The notes beneath the pieces were generated by a model. The model did no database searches and was not told the DNA's origin. It saw only the letters and a program-made list of their open reading frames with translations. DNA of 64,000 bases from Agrobacterium larrymoorei (GTDB lineage: Bacteria > Pseudomonadota > Alphaproteobacteria > Rhizobiales > Rhizobiaceae), in contig NZ_JAUTBL010000001.1 of assembly GCF_030819275.1 (NCBI RefSeq), positions 1,332,501-1,396,500 of the forward strand. The letters are read 5' to 3'. Made by a program: the position numbers and the translations under genes. Shown in pieces: positions 53,166 through 63,328 of this stretch. Numbering within the stretch: position 1 is the first letter of the stretch; every line of letters begins with the position of its first letter.

Positions 53166-55103
53166 ATGGCCCAGTACCAGACAGACAAGCAAAGCGTGAT
53201 GATGCGGACGTCGATGGCGACGGTGTCGATCAGCGGCGAGTTTCCTGAAAAGCTGGCAGCGATTGCCCGTGCAGGCTTTGACGGTGTCGAGATATTTGAG
53301 AACGACTTTCTGACTTATGACGCATCGCCACGCGAGGTGGCGAAGATCGTGCGCGATCACGGTCTGGATATCACGCTTTTTCAGCCGTTTCGGGATTTCG
53401 AGGGCATGCCGGAGCCGCACCGCAGCCGCGCCTTCGAGCGGGCGGAGCGCAAGTTCGAGATCATGCAGGAACTCGGCACCGACCTCATGCTCATTTGCTC
53501 GAACGTATCGCCAATCTCGCTCGGCGGCATCGAGCGGGCGGCAGAGGATTTTCATGCGCTGGGAGAAATGGCGGCCCGCCATGGCGTGCGCGTCGGCTAC
53601 GAGGCCCTGGCCTGGGGACGCTACATCAACGACCACCGCGATGCCTGGGAAATCGTGCGGCGGACCGACCACCCGAATGTCGGTATCATTCTGGACAGTT
53701 TTCACACCTTGTCCCGCAAGATCGATCCAAATTCAATCCGTTCCATTCCCGGCGACAAGATCTTCATCGTACAGCTTGCGGATGCGCCGCTGTTCGACAT
53801 GGACCTCCTCTACTGGAGCCGCCATTTCCGCAACATGCCGGGTGAAGGCGATCTGCCGGTAGTCGATTTCATGCGCGCCGTGGCGGCCACGGGTTATACC
53901 GGCCCGCTCTCCCTTGAAATCTTCAATGATCAATTCCGTGGCGGATCAGCCAGGGCTTTGGCCGAGGACGGGCATCGCTCGCTCGTCAATCTGATGGACC
54001 GCGTCCGGCGCCACGAACCCGATATCCGTCTTTCCATGCCCGCGATGCCGGACCGTGTCGAGGCGAAAGGGGTGGAGTTCGTCGAGTTCACCTCGGCGCC
54101 CGAGGAACAACAAACCCTCATCGATCTGCTTGGTACTCTGGGCTTTCGACGCAGCGCGCGGCACCGCAACCGCGCTGTCGATCTCTATACTCAGGGCGAA
54201 ATCCGTATCCTGATCAATACAGACGATAGTGGTGACAGCTTTGCAGGCGCTTCCTACGCCGTACATGGCACCAATGCCTATGCATTCGGTCTCAAGGTCG
54301 ATAATGCCGAGCAGGCGCTGACACGTGCCAGCGCGCTCGGCGCACCTGTCTTCTCCGAGCCTCGGAGGCCCGGCGAAGTCGCGGTGCCCGGCATTCAGGG
54401 CGTCGGCAACGGCGTCATCTACTTCCTCGATGATCATGCCCCGCTCGCCGGAATCTGGGAGAGTGAGTTCGAGCCATTGGTCGATGGAGCAGAATTGCCC
54501 ACTGCGCATTTGACCCGTATCGATCATCTTGCCCAGACAACCCATTACGACGAGATGCTGACGTGGCTTTTATTCTACACGTCGATCTTTTCGACCCGCC
54601 GCACACCGATGGTCGACGTGGTCGATCCGGGCGGACTGGTGAGAAGCCAGGCGGTCGAAAGCGAGCCGCGCCCGCTTTTCCGCCTGACCATGAACGGCGC
54701 GGAGAACCGTAAGACCTTTGCGGGCAAGTTCCTTGCCGAAGGCTTCGGCACCAGTATCCAACATATTGCATTTGCCAGTGACGACATCTTTGCGACTGCC
54801 GAGGCCCTGAAGTCCACCGGCTTTCAGGCGCTTCCGATCTCGCGAAACTACTATGACGATCTCGAGGCGCGCTTCGGTCTTGAGCCAGATTTTTCCGATG
54901 CGCTCCGTGCCGCCAGCATCCTTTACGACCGCGACGAACACGGGGAGTATTTCCAGATCTATAGCCGCACTTTCGGCGAAGGATTCTTCTTCGAAATCAT
55001 CGAGCGAAGAGGTGCCTATAACGGATATGGCGCCATGAACGCACCCTTCCGGATTGCCGCCCAGCGCCGGCTTCGGCGACCGGAGGGCTTGCCGAAGTTA
55101 TAG
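53166..55103 (+). CDS. quiC: 3-dehydroshikimate dehydratase fused to an HPPD-like domain
   Basis: 645 residues. Residues 1-290 are a sugar-isomerase-like TIM barrel (TVSISGEFPEKLAAIARAGFDGVEIFENDF, GVRVGYEALAWGRYINDH, NVGIILDSFHTLSRKID, LSLEIFNDQF) with the metal-binding acidic residues of dehydroshikimate dehydratases. Residues about 300-640 are two VOC/4-hydroxyphenylpyruvate-dioxygenase-like modules (EFVEFTSAPEEQQTLIDLLGTLGF, RIDHLAQTTHYDEMLTWLLFY, IQHIAFASDDIFA). The architecture is that of Pseudomonas QuiC1. It makes protocatechuate from dehydroshikimate; the role of the C-terminal part is unknown. Confidence 0.92.
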   Translation: MAQYQTDKQSVMMRTSMATVSISGEFPEKLAAIARAGFDGVEIFENDFLTYDASPREVAKIVRDHGLDITLFQPFRDFEGMPEPHRSRAFERAERKFEIMQELGTDLMLICSNVSPISLGGIERAAEDFHALGEMAARHGVRVGYEALAWGRYINDHRDAWEIVRRTDHPNVGIILDSFHTLSRKIDPNSIRSIPGDKIFIVQLADAPLFDMDLLYWSRHFRNMPGEGDLPVVDFMRAVAATGYTGPLSLEIFNDQFRGGSARALAEDGHRSLVNLMDRVRRHEPDIRLSMPAMPDRVEAKGVEFVEFTSAPEEQQTLIDLLGTLGFRRSARHRNRAVDLYTQGEIRILINTDDSGDSFAGASYAVHGTNAYAFGLKVDNAEQALTRASALGAPVFSEPRRPGEVAVPGIQGVGNGVIYFLDDHAPLAGIWESEFEPLVDGAELPTAHLTRIDHLAQTTHYDEMLTWLLFYTSIFSTRRTPMVDVVDPGGLVRSQAVESEPRPLFRLTMNGAENRKTFAGKFLAEGFGTSIQHIAFASDDIFATAEALKSTGFQALPISRNYYDDLEARFGLEPDFSDALRAASILYDRDEHGEYFQIYSRTFGEGFFFEIIERRGAYNGYGAMNAPFRIAAQRRLRRPEGLPKL

Positions 55104-55353
55104 TCGTTCTGTGTCGGAAACAGACAGGCACCACTTTGTCGGCGGTGGCCCGCACGGTGGTGTATGGCACCGGAGGGGGCAGAGAACGGTATCGCGGCAT
55201 GGAACAGCGCTTGGACGTGGCAGTGCTATCGAGGGAGCTGCGCGACAAATCAATGAGGAGCAAATCTCTCGCAAGACCATGCTCCTCATCAAGGCAAGAC
55301 TTTTTTGTTTGCCTAAGCACGCCAACCTCTACGCGGCAAGGTTTGCGATCCGT

Positions 55354-56586
55354 TCAAGCCTGGCCCAGGCTTCTCGCCAGGGCTTGTTTTGTCTTCCCGT
55401 TGCGATGGAGGATGAGGATCACGGTGGTCGTGCCACAGATGGCTGCGATGGGCAGCAGGGTGTAGAGAAGTTGCTGCGGCCCCATGCCGCTTGCCAGGAG
55501 CCAGCCAGCGACGAGAGGGCCGACTATCGAACCGAGGCGGCCGACCGAGACGGCGAGGCCGACGCCGGTGCCGCGCACTTCGCTCGGGTAGCATTGCGGG
55601 GCGATACCGTAGAGCAGCGCCTGTACGCCGATGACTGTCGCGCCGACAAAGGTGCCTGCGGCCAGCGCCGCCGCTACGTTGCCCGCGGGCAACATGGCAA
55701 GAGACGTGATGGCCAGCATCAGCCCGATAAAGCAGAGCGCTGAAGAAAAGGCGGGTCTGTTTCCGTCCAGCAACCGGCCACCAAGGACCGCACCGGCTGC
55801 ACCGCCGATGTTGAAAACGATCTGTACCATCGACGCGGTTTCACGGGCAAAGCCGAGCGAAACGAGAATTTGCGGAAGCCAGTTGAGCAGCAGATAGACG
55901 ACGATGAGGCCGAAGAAGAAAGCGGCCCAGAGCAGCAGCGTCTGTTGCAGGGCGCCTGGCGCCATCAGCACGTCGCGACGACGCGCAGGTACCTTGGCAT
56001 CGCGTGTCACGCGGAACGGTCCCATCATGAGCTGGAGCGGCAGAACCAGCAGCAATGGCAAAATCCCACCTACCAAGAATATCGAACCCCAGTCGTCATG
56101 CAGGCCAAGCAGGGCGATGAGGCTGGCGAGAGCTCCGCCGAGCGGGACGCCGGCATACATGATCGCAACTGCCCTGCCGCGCCGCTCGGGCGCGACGGAT
56201 TCAGCGGCAATGGCGATGAGGTTTGGCAGCGCGCCGCCAAGTCCGACGCCGGTCAGGAAGCGCATCGCCACGAGATGTTCGAACGTGTCGGAAAAAGCTG
56301 TGCCGATCGAAAACAGGCCGAAGACGACCAGCGATAGGGCAAGGCCGTTGCGCCGTCCGAACCGGTCGGCGATCACGCCCCCGCAAAGCGCGCCAAGCAC
56401 CAGCCCGAAGGTTGCGGATGAGAGGAAAACGCCCAACTGTGACGGTGAAAGTCCAAAGGCGGAAACAAGTTTCGGCACGGCGACACCCGCCGCCTGAAGG
56501 TCGAAACCTTCGATAATCGCGGCGAGAAACACAAGCACAAGCGCGCGCGTTCCCGTCCCCGCATGAAGATGCGTGGCATTTGTCAT
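55354..56586 (-). CDS. Aromatic acid:H+ symporter of the major facilitator superfamily
   Basis: A 410-residue transporter with 12 predicted membrane helices and AAHS-family marks: EGFDLQAAGVAVP in helix 1 and GGVIADRFGRRNGLAL in the loop 2-3 motif. The family includes PcaK and hydroxycinnamate or 4-hydroxybenzoate importers. It lies downstream of the marR gene on the same strand, so uptake of p-coumarate/ferulate or 4-hydroxybenzoate is likely. The 250 bp between this gene and the dehydratase gene hold only a small inverted repeat (AGGCAA/TTGCCT, 55292-55314). Confidence 0.9.
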   Translation of the reverse strand: MTNATHLHAGTGTRALVLVFLAAIIEGFDLQAAGVAVPKLVSAFGLSPSQLGVFLSSATFGLVLGALCGGVIADRFGRRNGLALSLVVFGLFSIGTAFSDTFEHLVAMRFLTGVGLGGALPNLIAIAAESVAPERRGRAVAIMYAGVPLGGALASLIALLGLHDDWGSIFLVGGILPLLLVLPLQLMMGPFRVTRDAKVPARRRDVLMAPGALQQTLLLWAAFFFGLIVVYLLLNWLPQILVSLGFARETASMVQIVFNIGGAAGAVLGGRLLDGNRPAFSSALCFIGLMLAITSLAMLPAGNVAAALAAGTFVGATVIGVQALLYGIAPQCYPSEVRGTGVGLAVSVGRLGSIVGPLVAGWLLASGMGPQQLLYTLLPIAAICGTTTVILILHRNGKTKQALARSLGQA

Positions 56587-56762
56587 GATATTCTCCTCCC
56601 AAAGGCCGCCTCGGCGGCAATCATGCTTTCATTCAGCCTGCGTTTGGCATCGCGTCAGCGACGGCTCCCCCAGTCCTCCCGAGCCCGTCCCGTTCCTCAA
56701 AATCCGCCACCCGATGGTGACGGCAGACATCCTGACCGCGCCATCCGCATATTTCGCTGGCG

Positions 56763-57263
56763 TCACGCGCCCTTCCAGATGCGCGATAACAATTGGCGCA
56801 GGACCTCGCGTTCTCTCGGCGTCAGCGCACTGAATGTGCGTTCCTCCTGCGCCATGACACGGGCACGCCATTCGGCGACGGCCTCCGCGCCGGTTTCGCT
56901 CAAGTGCAGATGCTGAATGCGCTGGTCTTCGTCGTCGGCAAGGCGATCGATCCATCCCTTGGTGTCGAAATGCGCAAGGATGGGCGCGAGATTGGCCCGT
57001 TGCAGCCGCGCCTGGCGCCCGATCTCGGCAGCCGTGATGCCGGGCGTCTCGTCGATCAGGCAGAGAACCGTGAAAGGGATAGGCTTAATCTCATCGCCTA
57101 GCGCCTCGGCAAAGCCCGCCAGATCGAGGATCGAGGCTCGACGCAGATGGTAACCGAGGAGATCGTCCATGACCGGCGTCCTCATCGCCGCAATGTCCCG
57201 CACCTTCGCCCTCACGCGCTGCCCTTCTTGAAAATCATCAAAATTGCCTCTTGTCAGTTTCAT
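56763..57263 (-). CDS. MarR-family regulator of hydroxycinnamate catabolism
   Basis: A 166-residue winged-helix protein: FTVLCLIDETPGITAAEIGRQARLQRANLAPILAHFDTKGWIDRLADDEDQR spans the recognition helix and wing. It is divergent from the aldehyde dehydrogenase/hydratase/CoA-ligase operon. MarR regulators such as CouR and FerR repress these pathways and respond to the hydroxycinnamoyl-CoA. The ATG at 57263 is preferred over the TTG at 57287; two matching palindromes lie just upstream. Confidence 0.88.
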   Translation of the reverse strand: MKLTRGNFDDFQEGQRVRAKVRDIAAMRTPVMDDLLGYHLRRASILDLAGFAEALGDEIKPIPFTVLCLIDETPGITAAEIGRQARLQRANLAPILAHFDTKGWIDRLADDEDQRIQHLHLSETGAEAVAEWRARVMAQEERTFSALTPREREVLRQLLSRIWKGA

Positions 57264-57266
57264 ATC

Positions 57267-57304
57267 GCTATGGGATATAGCAGTCAATCGCTATTTAACA
57301 TAGC
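57267..57304. promoter_or_regulatory. Two identical palindromes, candidate MarR operators
   Basis: GCTAT-N5-ATAGC occurs twice: 57267-57281 (spacer GGGAT) and 57290-57304 (spacer TTAAC). The centres are 23 bp apart, about two helical turns. The first abuts the marR start codon and the second lies 46 bp before the aldehyde dehydrogenase start, so binding could repress both divergent units. Confidence 0.75.
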
Positions 57305-57349
57305 AATGTTCGAGGTCGGGAGTCTCGAACGCTCACGGGAGGATAGACC

Positions 57350-58762
57350 ATGGCATCTGCATCAAACCTATTTCGACGCGTAAATCCGATCAGCGGTGAG
57401 GTGGCGAGCGAAGCGCCGGCGCAGACGCCGGACGAAGCGCGAGCCGCGGTCGACGCGGCAGCCCGCGCCATGCCGGCCTGGGCCGCGCTGGGGCCGAATG
57501 CGCGCCGCGCCGCTCTCCTGAAAGCTGCCGATGCCGTTAGCGCGAAGGGTGACGCCTTCGTGGCGGCGATGATGGCCGAGATCGGTGCGACCGAAGCCTG
57601 GGCGCGTTTCAACGTCACGCTTGCCGCGTCAATGCTGCGCGAGGCAGCGGCACTCACCACGCAAGTCGCTGGCGAAGTGATCCCGTCCGACAAGCCGGGA
57701 TGCCTTGCCATGGCCATCCGTGAGCCAGCGGGCGTCGTGCTTGGTATTGCGCCGTGGAATGCGCCGGTGATCCTTGGTGTCCGTGCGCTGGCAACACCGC
57801 TCGCCTGCGGCAACGCCGTGGTGTTCAAGGCAAGTGAACTGTGCCCGAAAACCCATGGGCTGATCGTCGAGGCCTTGGCGGAGGCCGGGTTGCCGGACGG
57901 GCTTGTCCAGCTTGTCACCAACGCGCCTGAGGATGCCGCAGAAGTCGTCGGGGCACTGATCGATCATCCAGCTATCCGACGTGTGAATTTCACCGGTTCC
58001 ACCGCGGTCGGGCGCATTGTCGCGATGCGTGCGGCGCAAAATCTCAAACCCTGTGTTCTGGAACTCGGTGGCAAGGCGCCGCTTGTCGTGCTGGACGATG
58101 CGGATCTCGACGAGACCGTGAAAGCCGCCGCCTTTGGCGCTTTCTTCAACCAGGGCCAGATCTGCATGTCGACGGAACGGATTATTGTCGTCGATGCGGT
58201 GGCTGACGCCTTCCTTGAAAAATTTGCCGCCAAGGTGCGGACGCTTATCGCTGGCGATCCTCGCCAGGGTGCTGCACCGCTGGGTGCAGTGGTGGACGTC
58301 AAAACCGCTGAGAAGCTGAAGGGGCTGATCGACGACGCCATTGCCAAGGGCGCGAAGGTGATCGCGGCGGGCGAACCGGATGGTGTGCTCGTCCCTGCGC
58401 ATATCGTTGCGGACGTGACTGCCGGAATGCGCCTCTATTCCGAGGAGAGCTTCGGGCCCGTTGTTGCGGTGATCCGGGCCAAGGATGAGGCTGATGCGAT
58501 CCGCATTGCCAATGACAGCGAATATGGTCTCTCGGCTGCCGTCTTCACCAAAGATGCGGCGCGCGGCCTGAAGGTTGCCCGGCAGATTCGCTCCGGCATC
58601 TGCCATATCAACGGCCCGACGGTGCATGACGAGGCGCAGATGCCTTTCGGCGGCGTCGGAGCTTCGGGCTACGGGCGCTTTGGTGGCAAGGCCGGTATTG
58701 CGGAATTCACCGAGCTTCGCTGGATCACGGTCGAAACCGAAGCTGGACGCTTCCCGATCTGA
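57350..58762 (+). CDS. vdh: Aromatic aldehyde dehydrogenase (vanillin / 4-hydroxybenzaldehyde dehydrogenase)
   Basis: A 470-residue NAD(P)-dependent aldehyde dehydrogenase: GIAPWNAPVILGVRALATPLACGN, FTGSTAVGR, ELGGKAPLVVLDDADLD with the catalytic Glu, FFNQGQICMSTERI with the catalytic Cys, and EESFGPVV. The first gene of the hydroxycinnamate operon, it oxidises the aldehyde released by the hydratase-lyase next to it. Confidence 0.9.
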   Translation: MASASNLFRRVNPISGEVASEAPAQTPDEARAAVDAAARAMPAWAALGPNARRAALLKAADAVSAKGDAFVAAMMAEIGATEAWARFNVTLAASMLREAAALTTQVAGEVIPSDKPGCLAMAIREPAGVVLGIAPWNAPVILGVRALATPLACGNAVVFKASELCPKTHGLIVEALAEAGLPDGLVQLVTNAPEDAAEVVGALIDHPAIRRVNFTGSTAVGRIVAMRAAQNLKPCVLELGGKAPLVVLDDADLDETVKAAAFGAFFNQGQICMSTERIIVVDAVADAFLEKFAAKVRTLIAGDPRQGAAPLGAVVDVKTAEKLKGLIDDAIAKGAKVIAAGEPDGVLVPAHIVADVTAGMRLYSEESFGPVVAVIRAKDEADAIRIANDSEYGLSAAVFTKDAARGLKVARQIRSGICHINGPTVHDEAQMPFGGVGASGYGRFGGKAGIAEFTELRWITVETEAGRFPI

Positions 58763-58815
58763 TCTTACGTCGAGCCTGTGCTCGCCTTCAAATCATTTAA
58801 AAGGAAACCAATCTC

Positions 58816-59655
58816 ATGACCGAGACTAGCAGCAAGGCGGACGTCGTCGCCGTCGATATTGACGAAGGCATCGCCTGGGTCCGTTTCAACCGCCCGGAAA
58901 AGCGCAATGCGATGAGCCCCGAGCTGAACCGCCGGATGATGGACGTGCTGGACGAGCTGGAATTCCGCGAGGATGTTGGCGTTCTTGTCCTCAGCGGCGA
59001 AGGCACGGCCTGGACGGCTGGCATGGATCTCAAGGAATATTTCCGCGAAACCGAGGCCAAGGGTCTGGCCGGCGTGCGTCAGAGCCAGCGCGAGAGTTAT
59101 GGCTGGTGGCGTCGGCTGCGCTGGTATCAGAAGCCGACCATTGCCATGGTCAATGGCTGGTGCTTCGGCGGCGGTTATGGCCCGCTCTTCGCCTGCGATT
59201 TGGCTTTTGCGGCAGACGAGGCGAAATTCGGCCTGTCGGAGATCAACTGGGGTATTCTGCCGGGCGGTGGCGCAACCAAGGTCGCGGTAGAGCTGATGCC
59301 CTTCCGTCAGGCCATGTACCACGCCATGCTCGGTGAGCCGATCGACGGCCAGAAGGCTGCGGCCTGGGGTCTTGTCAATGAGAGCCTGCCGCTTGTCTCT
59401 TTGAAGGATCGGGTCGCCGAGGTTGCCAAGGTGCTGCTGGCCAAGAACCCCGTAGCGCTCAAGGCTACCAAGGATGCGGTGCGCCGCGTCGGCGTCATGA
59501 CCTATGACGAGGCTGAGGATTATCTTGTGCGCGCCCAGGAAGCCGCCAATTCCTACGACAGTGAAGGTCGCAAGGAGGGCATCCGCCAGTTCATCGACGA
59601 GAAGACCTACAAACCCGGTCTCGGCTCTTACGACAAGAGTAAAATTCACAGCTGA
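58816..59655 (+). CDS. Hydroxycinnamoyl-CoA hydratase-lyase
   Basis: A 279-residue crotonase-fold enzyme closely following Pseudomonas HCHL: AWTAGMDLKEYFRE, PTIAMVNGWCFGGGYGPLFACDLA and FGLSEINWGILPGG with the catalytic Glu, plus the conserved tail IRQFIDEKTYKPGLGSYDK. It hydrates and cleaves feruloyl- or p-coumaroyl-CoA to the aldehyde and acetyl-CoA. It is placed between the aldehyde dehydrogenase and the CoA ligase. Confidence 0.93.
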   Translation: MTETSSKADVVAVDIDEGIAWVRFNRPEKRNAMSPELNRRMMDVLDELEFREDVGVLVLSGEGTAWTAGMDLKEYFRETEAKGLAGVRQSQRESYGWWRRLRWYQKPTIAMVNGWCFGGGYGPLFACDLAFAADEAKFGLSEINWGILPGGGATKVAVELMPFRQAMYHAMLGEPIDGQKAAAWGLVNESLPLVSLKDRVAEVAKVLLAKNPVALKATKDAVRRVGVMTYDEAEDYLVRAQEAANSYDSEGRKEGIRQFIDEKTYKPGLGSYDKSKIHS

Positions 59656-59686
59656 TAGAGGTTTTACTGGGAGGAGGACCAACATC

Positions 59687-61183
59687 ATGCATAACTGGCT
59701 AGCCCCCGATCCGGTGGGCCTGCATGCGCAGGCGCGCCCGGAAAAACTCGCCCTTGTCGATCTGGCGTCCGGGAGGCACTGGACCTATCGGGGCCTCGAC
59801 CGGGCGATCGAACAGGCAAGAGCGGCAATCGACGCACTCGGCCTTGCGCCGGGTGACAGGCTCGCGTCGATTGCACGCAACTCCGCCGATCTTGTGATTG
59901 CGCAGCAGGCCTGTCTGCGATCCGGCCTTATCTTCACGCCACTGAACTGGCGGCTCGCGGCTGCCGAGATCGATGCTATTCTCATCGACTGTACCCCCGC
60001 GCTGATCCTGGTCGACGGATCGTCGGCAGGTTTCACGGTGCCGGATGGCGCTAGACTGCTTGATATCGCAGCGTTTACCGCGCGTTGCGAAAGTGCGGCG
60101 GCAGGCGAACGAGGCTCTCCGCATGATGCCAACCGGCCTTGCGTCCTTCTCTACACTTCCGGAACGTCCGGGGTGCCGAAGGGCGTCATTCTAACCCCCC
60201 AGACACTGTTCTTCACCGGGGTTAATTTCGGCGTGCTAGGGCAGGTGACATCTCAGTCTGTCTTTCTCGCGGAATCGCCCTTCTTCCATGTCATCGGCCT
60301 GGTAACCTCCGTCTGGCCGCCATTGGTTCAGGGCGGTACGGTGCTGGTCTCATCCGGCTTCGATCCGGTCGTTACCAATTCCCGGCTTGCGGACCGCGCG
60401 CTCGGCATCACCCATTACTTCTGCGTCCCGCAGATGGCGACGGCGTTGAAGGACGCCGATGGTTTCCAGCCGGAGAACTGGTCGCTCGCTGCGCTTTTCA
60501 CCGGCGGCGCTCCGAACCCGCCTGCCAATATCCGTTGGTGGCTGGAGCGTGGCGTTGCCATGGTGGATGGCTACGGCATGACCGAGGCCGGAACGATCCT
60601 TGGCATGCCGCTCGATCCAGCGCTGATCTCCAAACATGCGGGCGCCGTCGGCCAGGCGGGACCGGCCACTGCCATTCGCATCGTCGATGCCGAGGGCCGG
60701 GAGGTGCAGGACGGGACCGCTGGCGAGATCATCGTCAAAGGGCCGCATGTTACACCTGGCTACTGGAACCGACCGGAAGAGCGCGATGCCGCCTTCACGC
60801 CGGATGGCTGGCTGCGCACCGGCGACATTGGACTTCGGGATGCCGATGGGTTCGTAACCGTTGTCGATCGTCGAAAGGACATGTTCATTTCGGGCGGTGA
60901 GAACGTCTATCCGGTAGAAATCGAAAGCGTCCTTGCCGAACATCCAGCGGTCCTCCAGGTGGCGGTTATTGGTGTGCCGGACCCGCGCTGGGGCGAGGCG
61001 GGGCATGCCTTCGTTATCCTGTCACCAGGATGCGAAGACGCGGAGGGCGAACTTCGTGCCCATTGCGAGGCGCGGCTCGCCCGCTTCAAGGTGCCGAAAC
61101 ATTTCCGGATTGTCACGGAACTGCCCCGTACCAGCACGGGCAAAATCCGCAAGAACAAGCTCCGGGAGAGTCTTTCCGCCTGA
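59687..61183 (+). CDS. Hydroxycinnamate-CoA ligase (feruloyl/p-coumaroyl-CoA synthetase)
   Basis: A 498-residue ANL-family ligase: LYTSGTSGVPKGVILT (P-loop), VDGYGMTEAGTI, DGWLRTGDIGLRDADGFVTVVDRRKDM, and the C-terminal catalytic Lys in PRTSTGKIRKNKLRE. It activates the hydroxycinnamate for the hydratase-lyase. The ATG at 59687 with GGGAGGAGG upstream replaces a longer frame that overlaps the previous gene. Confidence 0.9.
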   Translation: MHNWLAPDPVGLHAQARPEKLALVDLASGRHWTYRGLDRAIEQARAAIDALGLAPGDRLASIARNSADLVIAQQACLRSGLIFTPLNWRLAAAEIDAILIDCTPALILVDGSSAGFTVPDGARLLDIAAFTARCESAAAGERGSPHDANRPCVLLYTSGTSGVPKGVILTPQTLFFTGVNFGVLGQVTSQSVFLAESPFFHVIGLVTSVWPPLVQGGTVLVSSGFDPVVTNSRLADRALGITHYFCVPQMATALKDADGFQPENWSLAALFTGGAPNPPANIRWWLERGVAMVDGYGMTEAGTILGMPLDPALISKHAGAVGQAGPATAIRIVDAEGREVQDGTAGEIIVKGPHVTPGYWNRPEERDAAFTPDGWLRTGDIGLRDADGFVTVVDRRKDMFISGGENVYPVEIESVLAEHPAVLQVAVIGVPDPRWGEAGHAFVILSPGCEDAEGELRAHCEARLARFKVPKHFRIVTELPRTSTGKIRKNKLRESLSA

Positions 61184-61235
61184 CCGTCCCGTACCCCCCA
61201 TCTAGCAGCGCCGCAAGCGACGCTAAGCCAGTTAG

Positions 61236-62417
<1,182 letters not shown>

Positions 62418-62432
62418 CGGGTGACGGCGCGC

Positions 62433-63194
62433 TTAGACGAGAAGCCCTTTCAACTCCGACTGTACTGCACCCAGCGCAGACAGATAGCGCTCGACCAAAT
62501 CCTGCATGGAAGCTGCGGATGCGGCGACACCGACATTGAGGGCGGCGATCGTCTTGCCCCGGGCGCTCTTCAGCGGCACGGCCAGCGAGCGCAGGCCGAT
62601 CTCGACTTCCTGATCGATCATCGCATGACCACGGGCGGCGGTTGCTTCGATTTCAGCCATGAGAGCATCGATATCGGTAAGCGTCATCGGCGTGCGCGCA
62701 ACGATGTCGGAGCGCTCCAGAAAGGCGCGGCGGTCTTCCTGGGACAGGGAAGCTAGAAGGACCCGCCCCATGGAAGTGCAATAGGCGGGCAGCCGCGACC
62801 CTGGCATCAGCGCAATCGACATGACGCGACGCTGGGCGGCGCGTGCGACATAGACGATTTCGGTATCATCGAGGATTGAAACGGATGTGCTTTGTCCGAT
62901 GTCTTCCGACAGTTGATCGAGAAAGGGCTGCACGATGCGTGGCAGCGGCATTGAAGCAAGGCACCCCGTTCCAAGTCGAAGTACCTTTGGTGTGACCGTG
63001 AAGAATTTTCCATCATAGGCGGCGTAGCCGAGCTCGGCCAGCGTCAAAAGACAGCGTCTTGCGGTCGCACGATCCAGTTGGGCGATCTCCGCCGCCTCGG
63101 AAATCGACAGTTTCGGCCGTTCGGCGCTGAAGGCTTCGATAATGCTCAGCCCTTTGGCGAGGCCACCCATCATGTCGCGTCCACTCACAGCCAT
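62433..63194 (-). CDS. pcaR: IclR-family regulator of the PcaR/PcaU type
   Basis: 253 residues: a winged helix (LSISEAAEIAQLDRATARRCLLTLAELGYAAYDGKFFTVTPKVLRLG) and an IclR effector domain (MPGSRLPAYCTSMGRVLLASL, ARGHAMIDQEVEIGLRSLAVPL), the pattern of PcaR/PcaU/PobR regulators that sense protocatechuate, 3-oxoadipate or 4-hydroxybenzoate. It is divergent from pcaI and convergent with pobA, with a three-part operator between it and pcaI. Confidence 0.9.
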   Translation of the reverse strand: MAVSGRDMMGGLAKGLSIIEAFSAERPKLSISEAAEIAQLDRATARRCLLTLAELGYAAYDGKFFTVTPKVLRLGTGCLASMPLPRIVQPFLDQLSEDIGQSTSVSILDDTEIVYVARAAQRRVMSIALMPGSRLPAYCTSMGRVLLASLSQEDRRAFLERSDIVARTPMTLTDIDALMAEIEATAARGHAMIDQEVEIGLRSLAVPLKSARGKTIAALNVGVAASAASMQDLVERYLSALGAVQSELKGLLV

Positions 63195-63212
63195 GTGCCG
63201 CCTCTTTCAATA

Positions 63213-63251
63213 TTGTGCGATAATCGAACAAATATACTATATCGCACAAAT
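63213..63251. promoter_or_regulatory. Three-half-site operator between pcaR and pcaI
   Basis: TTGTGCGATA (63213-63222) and TATCGCACAA (63240-63249) form a perfect 10-bp inverted repeat. ATCGAACAAAT (63223-63233) repeats ATCGCACAAAT (63241-63251) in direct orientation with one mismatch, 18 bp apart. Two inverted copies plus one direct copy is the arrangement described for PobR/PcaU operators of Acinetobacter. Confidence 0.75.
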
Positions 63252-63328
63252 GGGCTTGATGTCGATCCGAGTTGGGATTTACCTGAACCTTGAGCGGGCC
63301 ACACGACAGGTCGCTGGAGGAAAATGGT

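Noticed and set aside
55356..55372. AAGCCTG-GCC-CAGGCTT inverted repeat as a terminator
   Set aside because: It lies within the last codons of the MFS gene and has no T-run on either strand.
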